Shown here one piece after another: positions 1 through 4,647 of a DNA stretch of 5,008 nt. Origin of the DNA: Propionicimonas sp. (GTDB lineage Bacteria; Actinomycetota; Actinomycetes; Propionibacteriales; Propionibacteriaceae); NCBI GenBank assembly GCA_031119515.1, contig JAVHXR010000210.1:431-5438 (forward strand), read 5' to 3'. The position numbers were made by a program, and so were the translations under genes. Under the pieces are notes generated by a model. The model searched no databases. It was not told the origin of the DNA and saw only the letters and a program-made list of their open reading frames with translations. Position 1 is the first letter of the stretch. Each line of letters begins with the position of its first letter.

Positions 1-715
1 ACCCGTCCACAGTCCCGCTGAGCTCCTCCGTGCCGGGTTCGTTGTCGCGGAGCGTGGACGCATCGATCACCCTGCCCGCCGCAGTTGAATCAAAGACCAC
101 CGGCGCTGGCTTCCGCCCAGCGACAGCGACGTTGCCCTCGATGCGCCAGTCAGCTTCGCGGACGACGCGGCACACGCTTGCCAGAGCGTCTCGGGTTTGC
201 CCACGGTATGCCTCGACGGTCCCGTACAGCGGGCTCTCCCCGCTGGGCATCTTGGCCTGGTTGAGTACCCCACACAGTGCGACGAGCGCCTGTGCATCGA
301 GTGTCGGCGCGAAGGTCACCGGAAGCGGGTTCTCATCGCCCGGCTTGCGGGGCTGCACGGTGCGGACCACAAGCATCATCGATCCGGCCGCCGGCGCCTC
401 AACCCAGAGTCCTGGACGATGCTGCTTCAGCCCACCAATGTCCTTGGCCAACTCCTTGACGGTCACCGCTACACGGTTGAGTAGTCGACCCACGAGGTCG
501 GCGCGCGAGAGATGCCGCGCCTCGGCGTCGCCAAGCAGATGGAGTTCCAGACGGGCGTCGTTCTGGAGCGTCCGATCTAGGACGGCCTGCATCACCTCAG
601 AATCAGAGGCGAGCCCCGCGCTCAACGACTGCAGCAAGAACTGATCGACATCGGGGTCACCCGTTGCCAGTTCACGCACCCAGTCCGCGGAGTGCGAGGC
701 CACCCCGTCAGGCAC
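1..715 (-). CDS. Unrecognised protein, 5' part only, second gene of the DUF6932 operon
   Basis: An uninterrupted frame of 238 codons runs from a GTG at 715 leftwards off the window. An in-frame TGA at 722-724 fixes the start at or after 718, and GAGGTGAT (721-728) gives a Shine-Dalgarno core 9 nt before the GTG. The gene overlaps the end of the DUF6932-type gene by 8 bp (GTGCCTGA), so the two are translationally coupled. The protein begins VPDGVASHSADW and looks soluble. Residues about 25-95 are rich in acidic and hydrophobic helix-like segments (for example SEVMQAVLDRTLQ and RLLNRVAVTVKELA). Residues about 105-215 look more beta-rich, with stretches such as MMLVVRTV, and near the window edge PVVFDSTAAGRVIDAST. 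There is no signal peptide, membrane helix or familiar catalytic motif. I do not recognise the family. Tight coupling suggests it acts with the nucleotidyltransferase-like protein, as partner, target-binding subunit or antidote, but that is inference. Confidence 0.85.
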   Translation of the reverse strand, partial: MPDGVASHSADWVRELATGDPDVDQFLLQSLSAGLASDSEVMQAVLDRTLQNDARLELHLLGDAEARHLSRADLVGRLLNRVAVTVKELAKDIGGLKQHRPGLWVEAPAAGSMMLVVRTVQPRKPGDENPLPVTFAPTLDAQALVALCGVLNQAKMPSGESPLYGTVEAYRGQTRDALASVCRVVREADWRIEGNVAVAGRKPAPVVFDSTAAGRVIDASTLRDNEPGTEELSGTVDG

Positions 716-1271
716 TGGGAATCACCTCGAGGTAACCCTTCTCGGGTCCGCCCGCGGCCAGGCCGGACCAGGATCGATCCCAGCTGTACTGAGCGGACGT
801 CTGCTTGGGTGTCAGGAAACCGTCGACGGAAGATCCGAACGGCTGGATTCTAGGTGCGGACACCCTATCCGTTCTGACCTTCTTCATCGTCCAGAGCGAG
901 AGGAACTGCATCGCGAAAGGGCACTTGCGGGGCTCTCCGCCCAGCCGCGCGTCCTCTTCGGCAAGCTTCAGTTCGTCGCGGACTCGGGCCCATACGGCAC
1001 CGAAGTCTTCCAGCTCGGCGAACGCAACGACATCCACGTCGAAGGGTGCCTGGTCCGCGCTGTAGCGCACGAAGCTCCCATCGATCCAGAGTTCGGCCTT
1101 CGGGAGGATGGACCAGCACTGATCCGCCCAATCTCTCAGCCGCAGGAAGAGCAGACGCCGCGCTGAACTGTATGGCGCCTGTCGGACGAACATCTCCTCG
1201 ATCTCATCCCAACCCGCACGATGGCGGCCCGGGGGTAGGAGCCCGGTGGCTGCGTCAGGGATCGGAATCAT
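708..1271 (-). CDS. DUF6932-type nucleotidyltransferase-like protein (187 aa)
   Basis: The protein opens with MIPIPDAATGLLPPGRHRAGW. The GLLPPGxHxxxW signature near the N-terminus is what I associate with DUF6932 proteins, and it supports the ATG at 1271 even though no good ribosome binding site precedes it. Residues 63-80 (IDGSFVRY...FDVDVV) have the GS...DxD layout of the polymerase-beta/MNT nucleotidyltransferase fold, with G65-S66 and D78/D80 as likely metal- and nucleotide-binding positions. The C-terminal part (about 150-185) ends in the GxxKGYLEV pattern that I recall from this family. The length fits a small stand-alone family member. It is the first gene of a leftward operon and overlaps the next gene by 8 bp. 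MNT-fold proteins of this kind often sit in toxin-antitoxin or defence pairs, where they may transfer nucleotides to a partner. Activity here is unproven, and the third catalytic acid is not obvious. Confidence 0.85.
   Translation of the reverse strand: MIPIPDAATGLLPPGRHRAGWDEIEEMFVRQAPYSSARRLLFLRLRDWADQCWSILPKAELWIDGSFVRYSADQAPFDVDVVAFAELEDFGAVWARVRDELKLAEEDARLGGEPRKCPFAMQFLSLWTMKKVRTDRVSAPRIQPFGSSVDGFLTPKQTSAQYSWDRSWSGLAAGGPEKGYLEVIPSA
721..728 (-). promoter_or_regulatory. Ribosome binding site of the partial leftward gene
   Basis: GAGGTGAT on the minus strand, lying inside the last codons of the DUF6932-type gene, puts GAGG 9 nt before the GTG at 715. With the in-frame stop at 722-724 it decides the start of a gene whose 3' end lies outside the window. 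Confidence 0.65.
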
Positions 1272-1303
1272 GAGGTGGAGGCTGTAGACGGTTCGGTGCG
1301 ACC

Positions 1304-1309
1304 ACAGTA
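1304..1309 (-). promoter_or_regulatory. Possible -10 box of the DUF6932-type operon
   Basis: TACTGT on the minus strand fits the actinobacterial TANNNT -10 pattern. It would give a leader of roughly 25-28 nt before the ATG at 1271. I see no convincing -35 at the expected distance, so the call is weak. Confidence 0.3.
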
Positions 1310-1358
1310 GCGGTGGGCGTCGCGGTGCGGGGCGAGAGTGTGGAACTGCTGCGCGAGA

Positions 1359-1375
1359 CTCGACCGGCGGTCGAG
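1359..1375. promoter_or_regulatory. 17-bp palindrome between divergent genes, candidate operator
   Basis: CTCGACCG-G-CGGTCGAG is a perfect inverted repeat with 8-bp arms and a single central base. It lies in the 224-bp region between the leftward DUF6932-type operon and the rightward Mrr-like gene. There it is about 50 bp upstream of the possible leftward -10 and about 110 bp upstream of the rightward one. A central spacer of one base is poor for an RNA hairpin terminator and more natural for a dimeric DNA-binding protein. No regulator gene is seen in the window, so the binding protein is unknown. Confidence 0.4.
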
Positions 1376-1483
1376 CGAGTGCGTACTCTGGTGAATCCAG
1401 GCCCCGCGCTTGGGTGCACCTATCCTCTCCCCACGGCCACGCAACTCATTGGCGCGTCCTGCCGTCCACACGCTTCGGCGGGC

Positions 1484-1489
1484 TAGCAT
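1484..1489 (+). promoter_or_regulatory. Likely -10 box for a leaderless transcript
   Basis: TAGCAT (TANNNT) ends 6 nt before the GTG at 1496. This spacing places the transcription start at or next to the start codon, a common leaderless arrangement in actinomycetes. It also explains why no Shine-Dalgarno sequence precedes the GTG. No clear -35 is present. Confidence 0.45.
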
Positions 1490-1495
1490 CAGCGC

Positions 1496-2173
1496 GTGAC
1501 AGCTTCAGGCCCAGGACCGCGATGGCGGCCCTCTGGTGCCGCCATGAGCTTGGCCATCGTTTGCTTGGTGTTGGGTGTGGCCGGGGTTCTCGGGGGAGCG
1601 CTGATTGTCGACAGTTACTGGCAAGCCGTCGCAATGCAGTTGGCGTCGACGATTCTGCTGGTTCCGGCTCTGGTCGTCGTCCAGCATTTTCTCGAGTCGG
1701 GTCTATTGCGGAGGGTGACCGACAAGGTCGAAGACGCCACCGCCGAGATCGCTGCCACTGCAGAGGGAAGGCAGGAGCCGGCCGCGTCCTACGGCCCGGC
1801 GGCGTACGAGCGAATCGAGTCGGCTCTCGTTCGAGTCGGCGGCAGCCGTGTCCACAGGCTCAGAGGCGGTGACGGCGGGGCCGACCTTGAGGTCCGTGGC
1901 GACAGGCTTCACCGCATTATCGTGAAGGCATACAAGAGTGCTCCGGTGTCCAGTCAGGTGCTTCACAGACTTGCGGCTGCAGCCGAGCAGATGAACGGAC
2001 GCGACGTCAGGTCAATGCTCATCACCACGACGCCGCTCACCCGAGAGGCACTCCGAGTAGCGCATGACCTCGGCATCGCGGTCTATCAGTGGGACGACAC
2101 CTTCGACGACGATGCCAACGCCAACCGCGCGCTTCTGGCAGCGCGAGTGCTGAGCGGGATGCCCGCAGAGTAG
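1496..2173 (+). CDS. Two-helix membrane protein with an Mrr-like (PD-(D/E)XK-fold) domain, 225 aa
   Basis: The N-terminus carries two hydrophobic helices (about residues 17-38 and 45-65) joined by a very short turn. A charged, helical linker follows (about 66-95, TDKVEDATAEIAATAE). Residues about 101-200 resemble the Mrr restriction-endonuclease core: a helix (YERIESALVRVGG), then GGDGGADLEV with D130, then the strand HRIIVKAYK with K144, then VSSQVLHRLAAAAEQ, and finally LITTTPLTREALRVAHDLGIAVYQWD, close to the Mrr-type LITTxxFTxxAxxxAxxxGI pattern. In active Mrr-like enzymes the residue two before the lysine is Q or E; here it is I142, so the nuclease may be inactive or rearranged. The GTG start is chosen for the TAGCAT box 6 nt upstream. 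An ATG at 1544 (residue 17) is a possible alternative that would trim only the tail before helix 1. The likely role is a membrane-anchored nucleic-acid-recognising effector or sensor; specificity is unknown. Confidence 0.8.
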   Translation: MTASGPGPRWRPSGAAMSLAIVCLVLGVAGVLGGALIVDSYWQAVAMQLASTILLVPALVVVQHFLESGLLRRVTDKVEDATAEIAATAEGRQEPAASYGPAAYERIESALVRVGGSRVHRLRGGDGGADLEVRGDRLHRIIVKAYKSAPVSSQVLHRLAAAAEQMNGRDVRSMLITTTPLTREALRVAHDLGIAVYQWDDTFDDDANANRALLAARVLSGMPAE

Positions 2174-2205
2174 GAGTGAGCGGCGGCTGAATTCTACGCC
2201 GTGCA

Positions 2206-2272
2206 CGGACCGAAGCGGGTCCATTGGTCCGAGAGCCACCGAGTCCAGACTCATGCGGGTGAAACGCACCGC
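2206..2272. terminator. Hairpin-rich spacer between convergent genes, likely bidirectional terminator
   Basis: The 146 bp between the convergent Mrr-like gene (stop at 2173) and the integrase (stop at 2320) hold three inverted repeats: CGGACC/GGTCCG (2206-2211 with 2226-2231, which can also fold as a tighter GGACC/GGTCC stem), GAGTC-CA-GACTC (2241-2252), and GCGG(G)TG-AAACG-CACCGC (2255-2272, one bulged G). None has a T-run, which is common for high-GC terminators. Their position between two converging stops makes termination the simplest role. The stems are short, so confidence is limited. Confidence 0.4.
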
Positions 2273-2319
2273 AGTGCCCGCTGATAGAACGCCGGGCGCG
2301 ATGCAGGTCCCCGGAGGTG

Positions 2320-3459
2320 TCACGCGAGCTCCGATAGTTTGGCCGCAAGGGCTCGGTCGCGTTCCTTGGTGGCGTGGCTGTATCGCTTGGCCATGACGGG
2401 GGACGACCAGCCGAAGCGCCCCATGAGTTCGCTGTCGGTGGCGCCGAGCTGGGCGCTCATCGTGGCACTGGAGTGCCGCAGGGAGTGGACGCGGAGGTTG
2501 GACCGGCCGATGGCGTCGGCGGCAGTCTTGCCGGCGTTGCGGAGGCTCTCGCCACTCATGGGCCCGCCGGTGCGACTCGGGAACAGCAGGCCTTCCCTGC
2601 CGGTGACTGGCTGCTTGTTGAGCCAGTCCTTCAGGACCGGGATGAGGTGTGGGGGGAGCGCCACGACACGCGTACCGGAGTCGGTCTTCGTGTCACGCTG
2701 CACGATGTTCTTGCCGCCGAGTTTCACGATCTGCTGACGCACGTGGACCTCGCCGGCCTCGAGGTCGAGGTCCATCCGGCGAAGGCCGCGGACCTCGCCG
2801 CTGCGCAGCCCCAGCCAGTACGCCAGGGTCAGTGGCATGGCGAACCGCGACAGGCGTTCGGGGAGCGCATCGATGTAATCGGCGAACTGCTTCGGAGTCA
2901 TCACCTCGTCGTCGCCGTCGCGTAGGTTCGTCTTCTTGGCGCTGCCCTCGACCTGGCAGGGCGTCCTGTCGATGAGTTCCTCGCGGACGGCCTGGCGCAT
3001 CACCATCGAGAGGACGCCGTAGGCGTTGGCGCGGGAGCTCGGCGTGCTAGCCATGGAGGAGTGCCAGAGGTTGACTCGTCGGACAGTTATGTGGCCGAGC
3101 GGCATCTTGCCGAACTTCTCCTGCAGGTGGAGCCGGATCAACTTGCGGTAGAGGGCTGCGGTGGTCGCCTTGATCTTGCCGTCAGCCTGGCGTCGGGTTA
3201 TCACCTCTTCTGCATACTCGCCGAAGGGAGTGGTGACCTTCTCCACTCTGGCGATCTCGCGGGTCTTGGGCGGCTCCCAGGTCTGGTCCTGGATCTTGCC
3301 CCACTCCTTGGAGAGCCAGGCATCGGCGTCGCGCTTGGCCTGAAAGGTGTAGGGCGCACTGTGCATGCGGCCATCAGGCCCCTTGTACCTGGCCTGGACC
3401 CTCTTGCTGGGCAGCACCCTCATGTTGCCGAAGTGCCTCATGCCGACCTTGCCAGACAT
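2320..3459 (-). CDS. int: Tyrosine-recombinase integrase of the element (379 aa)
   Basis: This is a site-specific recombinase that would insert and excise the element at a tRNA gene. An N-terminal part (about 8-65, including VQARYKGPDGRMHSAPYTF and AKRDADAWLS) fits an arm-site-binding domain. Residues about 75-165 form the helical core-binding domain, and 185-379 the catalytic domain. The active-site set is complete: R219 in GLRSGE, K258 in the TKT turn, H325 and R328 in HSLRH, W351 in the GWSS position where many relatives have His, and the nucleophile Y360 in KRYSHAT. The length is normal for actinobacterial integrases of islands and prophages. The ATG at 3459 is preceded by AGAGGGGGT at proper spacing. 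The gene points away from the attachment site at 3613-3632, and the control region between them contains a 20-bp palindrome. No excisionase is seen next to it. Nothing suggests truncation, so the enzyme is likely functional. Confidence 0.95.
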   Translation of the reverse strand: MSGKVGMRHFGNMRVLPSKRVQARYKGPDGRMHSAPYTFQAKRDADAWLSKEWGKIQDQTWEPPKTREIARVEKVTTPFGEYAEEVITRRQADGKIKATTAALYRKLIRLHLQEKFGKMPLGHITVRRVNLWHSSMASTPSSRANAYGVLSMVMRQAVREELIDRTPCQVEGSAKKTNLRDGDDEVMTPKQFADYIDALPERLSRFAMPLTLAYWLGLRSGEVRGLRRMDLDLEAGEVHVRQQIVKLGGKNIVQRDTKTDSGTRVVALPPHLIPVLKDWLNKQPVTGREGLLFPSRTGGPMSGESLRNAGKTAADAIGRSNLRVHSLRHSSATMSAQLGATDSELMGRFGWSSPVMAKRYSHATKERDRALAAKLSELA

Positions 3460-3464
3460 CGGGG

Positions 3465-3473
3465 ACCCCCTCT
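3465..3473 (-). promoter_or_regulatory. Ribosome binding site of the integrase
   Basis: AGAGGGGGT on the minus strand precedes the ATG at 3459 with about 6-8 nt spacing. It overlaps GGGG-A-CCCC (3461-3469), a small inverted repeat that could partly mask the site in the mRNA; the masking is inference. Confidence 0.55.
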
Positions 3474-3490
3474 GGAAACTGGTGGCACGA

Positions 3491-3496
3491 ATACTA
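3491..3496 (-). promoter_or_regulatory. -10 box of the integrase promoter
   Basis: TAGTAT on the minus strand is a good actinobacterial -10, about 30 nt before the integrase ATG. With a 17-bp spacer the -35 would be CGTGCC at 3514-3519, a poor match that lies inside the 20-bp palindrome. The promoter is therefore probably weak and directly controlled by whatever binds the palindrome. Confidence 0.5.
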
Positions 3497-3508
3497 CACT
3501 CGATCAGC

Positions 3509-3528
3509 TAAATGGCACGTGCCATTTA
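3509..3528. promoter_or_regulatory. Perfect 20-bp palindrome over the integrase -35 region, candidate operator
   Basis: TAAATGGCACGTGCCATTTA is an exact inverted repeat with no spacer, unusually AT-rich at its ends for this genome. It lies 50 bp upstream of the integrase ATG, just behind the TAGTAT -10, so a dimeric protein bound here would cover the -35. It also lies 32 bp before a short rightward reading frame (ATG 3561), so it could control both directions. Binding by a repressor, an excisionase or the integrase itself is possible. With no loop it is less likely to work as an RNA hairpin. Confidence 0.6.
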
Positions 3529-3560
3529 CAGAGTCAGTTGACGCTCAAAGGAGACCAGCC

Positions 3561-3653
3561 ATGCAATCGCTCCTGGGCGAGAAAGTGCCGTTGACTAGGG
3601 ATGATTCACGACTTCGAACCCTACACCTGCCACGCGCCAAGAGAGGCCCCTGA
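3561..3653 (+). CDS. Short reading frame (30 aa) with a strong ribosome binding site, crossing the attachment site
   Basis: AAAGGAG (3547-3553) lies 7 nt before an ATG, the best Shine-Dalgarno match in the window. The frame encodes MQSLLGEKVPLTRDD, goes through the tRNA-derived block, and stops at TGA (3651-3653) in what should be chromosomal DNA. The peptide is basic towards its end (PRAKRGP) and resembles nothing I know. In the excised circular element the part after the attachment core would differ, so the frame would continue into the opposite end of the element. It could be the remaining 5' end of a real element gene, such as a small regulator or excisionase, a leader peptide, or chance. 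The good ribosome binding site is the only positive evidence. Confidence 0.3.
   Translation: MQSLLGEKVPLTRDDSRLRTLHLPRAKRGP
3613..3632 (+). other. attR-like site: duplicated 3' end of a tRNA gene
   Basis: The 20 bases read as a tRNA 3' end without gaps: T-loop TTCGAAC (3613-3619), T-stem 3' strand CCTAC (3620-3624), acceptor 3' strand ACCTGCC (3625-3631), and discriminator A (3632). The bases just before it do not complete the T-stem (GTAGG would be needed), so this is not a whole tRNA gene. Integrases of this family commonly use such ends and recreate them at one boundary of the element. The matching tRNA should have acceptor 5' strand GGCAGGT. The discriminator A would suit tRNA-Tyr among others, but the anticodon is not in the window. 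No CCA follows, as is usual in actinomycetes. The true identity block may extend a base or two either way. Confidence 0.72.
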
Positions 3654-3682
3654 CTACGGTGAACACCGGGTCTGGGGCCTCT
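3642..3682 (+). terminator. Hairpin terminator, probably of the tRNA gene originally at this locus
   Basis: AGAGGCCCC (3642-3650) pairs perfectly with GGGGCCTCT (3674-3682). An inner CGGT-GAAC-ACCG stem-loop (3657-3668) sits in the 23-nt loop. It begins 10 nt after the tRNA discriminator base, just where a tRNA terminator is expected. This supports reading the DNA after 3632 as the original chromosome. No T-run follows. Confidence 0.6.
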
Positions 3683-3726
3683 GGAGTTCAGGGCCGTGCC
3701 CGACAATCCCCGCACTCCCCATTCCC

Positions 3727-3846
3727 CACCAGGCACCCACCCTCGCCGGTGGCGACACCGCCCTGGCCTGCTTCGGCTACAACCCGGACGGTGCGGCCCA
3801 CGACAACACCTCCTCCGGCTTCCAGTCCGGGTGCTTCCCGGGACGG
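3727..3846 (+). other. Coding-like fragment of unknown origin in the 3683-3960 gap
   Basis: The 278 bases between the terminator and the small membrane protein gene have no convincing intact gene. One forward frame shows strongly G/C-biased third positions and a protein-like sequence: TLAGGDTALACFGYNPDG, then AAHDNTSSGFQSGCFPG. It has no start codon on the chromosomal side of the attachment site and no ribosome binding site, and its codon bias fades after about 3846. It may be the remnant of a decayed gene or chance in a GC-rich region. I do not recognise the sequence. Confidence 0.2.
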
Positions 3847-3947
3847 TCACGGCGTCTCCTGGCTGGCCGTGTCAGTGCGGAGGATGTAGCAGAGACCTGC
3901 GAGGGTGCGGCTCGGGTCGCCCGCCAGCGGCACGGTCACGCGATCTG

Positions 3948-3953
3948 TAGCCT
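3948..3953 (+). promoter_or_regulatory. Possible -10 box for a leaderless start at 3961
   Basis: TAGCCT (TANNNT) ends 7 nt before the ATG at 3961, which would put the transcription start on the start codon. No Shine-Dalgarno sequence precedes this ATG. The same hexamer serves as the -10 of the downstream mannosidase gene at 4634-4639. Confidence 0.35.
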
Positions 3954-3960
3954 GCGACAC

Positions 3961-4313
3961 ATGAGCGGATCGGGCGTTCCGACGGGCGGTGCTGACCGGG
4001 GCGAGCTCCTGGCGTCGGGCCTGGACCACGGCCAGAAGCCCGTGGCACAACGCGTGGCAAGGGGTCTGGTCAACGCCGTGGTCGCCGCAGCATGGGCTTT
4101 CGTCTGCTTCATGCAGGTCGGCCTGGTGGCGTCACGGCTGTTCTCGACGAGCCCTGGCTGCCCTGGAATCAGATTGCCGGCGCGGTGCTCGTCTACCTTC
4201 CGATCGGTCTGGCGGCCGCCGCGGCGTGGCTCACCCGAAAGAGGCCCCTGAGCACAGTCGTGGTCACGCACCTCGTCGCGATCCCGTTGTCACTGATCTT
4301 CTGGGTGCTGTAG
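3961..4313 (+). pseudogene. Small three-helix membrane protein, apparently split by a -1 frameshift
   Basis: Two frames each hold half of what looks like one protein of about 117 aa. The first frame (ATG 3961 to about 4143) reads MSGSGVPTGG..., then RVARGLVNAVVAAAWAF and VCFMQVGLVASRLF, giving one membrane helix. From about 4146 the frame one base back continues DEPWLPWNQIAGAVLVYLP, then IGLAAAAAWLTRKRP, then STVVVTHLVAIPLSLIFWVL to TAG at 4311-4313, giving two more helices. Both halves show strong G/C preference at third positions in their own frame, and only there. Loss of one base near 4144, between SRLF and DEPWLPWNQ, would explain the split. It may be a true inactivating mutation or a sequencing error. 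An ATG at 4092 could start the second half alone (73 aa, two helices), but its first 15 residues look like out-of-frame translation. I do not know a function. Confidence 0.5.
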
Positions 4314-4610
4314 CAGCGGGCGGGCCTCGACAAGCCTCGAACCACACGGCGGGCCAGACCGGACGTGGCCCTTCCGGAGCCGGACAGCTCCTGCGGCGGG
4401 TGCATGTCAGCCTCAGGTCCTCGCCGTGGCGCCCGGCGTCTGGTGGGCCTGAGCGAGCGGGGACCCGGCCGGTGACCGGCCCACTCGACGAGGCTGGGCC
4501 AGCGGCGCGCGGTTGCCTGGTCGGGGGGAGGGGCCACTGGCGGCCACCAGGTCGAGGCGCGCAGCTGGTCCGTCCGTCCCCAACGCCGCGCCCGAATCCG
4601 GCAGAACCGG
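4314..4610. other. Gene-free stretch before the mannosidase promoter
   Basis: I find no convincing gene here on either strand; the open frames present lack ribosome binding sites and protein-like composition. It contains a 15-bp inverted repeat, GGCCGGT-G-ACCGGCC (4467-4481), which could fold as a GGCCG/CGGCC hairpin with a 5-nt loop. It also contains a longer, imperfect hairpin with CCTGGT/ACCAGG ends (4516-4521 with 4546-4551). Either could terminate transcription from the small membrane protein gene, but neither has a T-run. Confidence 0.4.
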
Positions 4611-4639
4611 TTGTACGACCGGGTCGCTGGGACTAGCCT
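4611..4639 (+). promoter_or_regulatory. Promoter of the GH92 mannosidase gene
   Basis: TTGTAC (4611-4616) and TAGCCT (4634-4639) are separated by exactly 17 bp, the optimal spacing for a housekeeping sigma factor, and both fit actinobacterial -35/-10 patterns loosely. The transcription start would be near 4646, giving a leader of about 50 nt with a proper ribosome binding site. The -35 overlaps a CCGGT/ACCGG inverted repeat (4608-4612 with 4617-4621). Confidence 0.5.
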
Positions 4640-4647
4640 TCCGGCCG

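Larger units (their letters stand above)
3483..3591. repeat. GTGCCA/G repeats upstream of the integrase, candidate arm-type sites
   Basis: The hexamer GTGCCA occurs at 3483-3488 (minus), 3513-3518 (minus) and 3519-3524 (plus). GTGCCG occurs at 3586-3591 (plus). The plus-strand copies extend to a shared GTGCC[A/G]TT[T/G]AC (3519-3529 and 3586-3596). A separate GTTGAC pair lies at 3537-3542 and 3590-3595. Repeated short sites in both orientations between an integrase and its attachment core are what integrase arm sites or excisionase sites look like. The assignment is inference from position. Confidence 0.35.
1..3632. mobile_element. Right-hand part of a tRNA-integrated element
   Basis: Three things define this segment. 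A complete tyrosine integrase (2320-3459) lies about 150 bp from a duplicated tRNA 3' end (3613-3632), the typical attachment scar of such enzymes. The tRNA fragment is followed by a terminator-like hairpin. The genes to its left are accessory in type: an Mrr-like membrane protein and a DUF6932-type pair. Because the tRNA fragment reads left to right, the intact tRNA gene should lie left of the window and the element should extend in that direction. No relaxase, replication, phage structural or recognisable excisionase gene is visible, so whether it is a prophage, an integrative conjugative element or a small genomic island cannot be decided. Left boundary unseen. Confidence 0.7.

Noticed and set aside
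30..644. Long forward open frame of 204 codons opposite the leftward partial gene
   Set aside because: It lies antisense to a frame open across the whole left edge that has a ribosome binding site and operon overlap; the forward translation is Ser/Arg/Thr-rich and has no start signal.
2374..2925. Forward open frame of 183 codons within the integrase region
   Set aside because: It is antisense to the catalytic domain of the integrase, whose active-site residues are all in place; such mirror frames are normal in high-GC DNA.
3538..3567. Forward promoter TTGACG with TGCAAT 18 bp later
   Set aside because: The -10 would overlap the start codon of the short frame at 3561 and lie after its ribosome binding site, so it cannot drive that frame, and no other gene follows.
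3061..3594. Forward open frame of 177 codons opposite the integrase N-terminus
   Set aside because: Antisense shadow of the integrase; no ribosome binding site and no recognisable domain.
3555..3635. A complete tRNA gene ending at 3632
   Set aside because: The bases before the T-loop cannot form the T-stem, and no D-arm, anticodon arm or acceptor 5' strand is present; only the 3' end is duplicated.
3601..4251. Forward open frame of 216 codons taken as one gene
   Set aside because: Its start lies inside the element and it crosses the attachment site and the terminator hairpin. Only the part from 3961 to about 4143 looks like a membrane protein, and after 4144 the coding signal moves to another frame.
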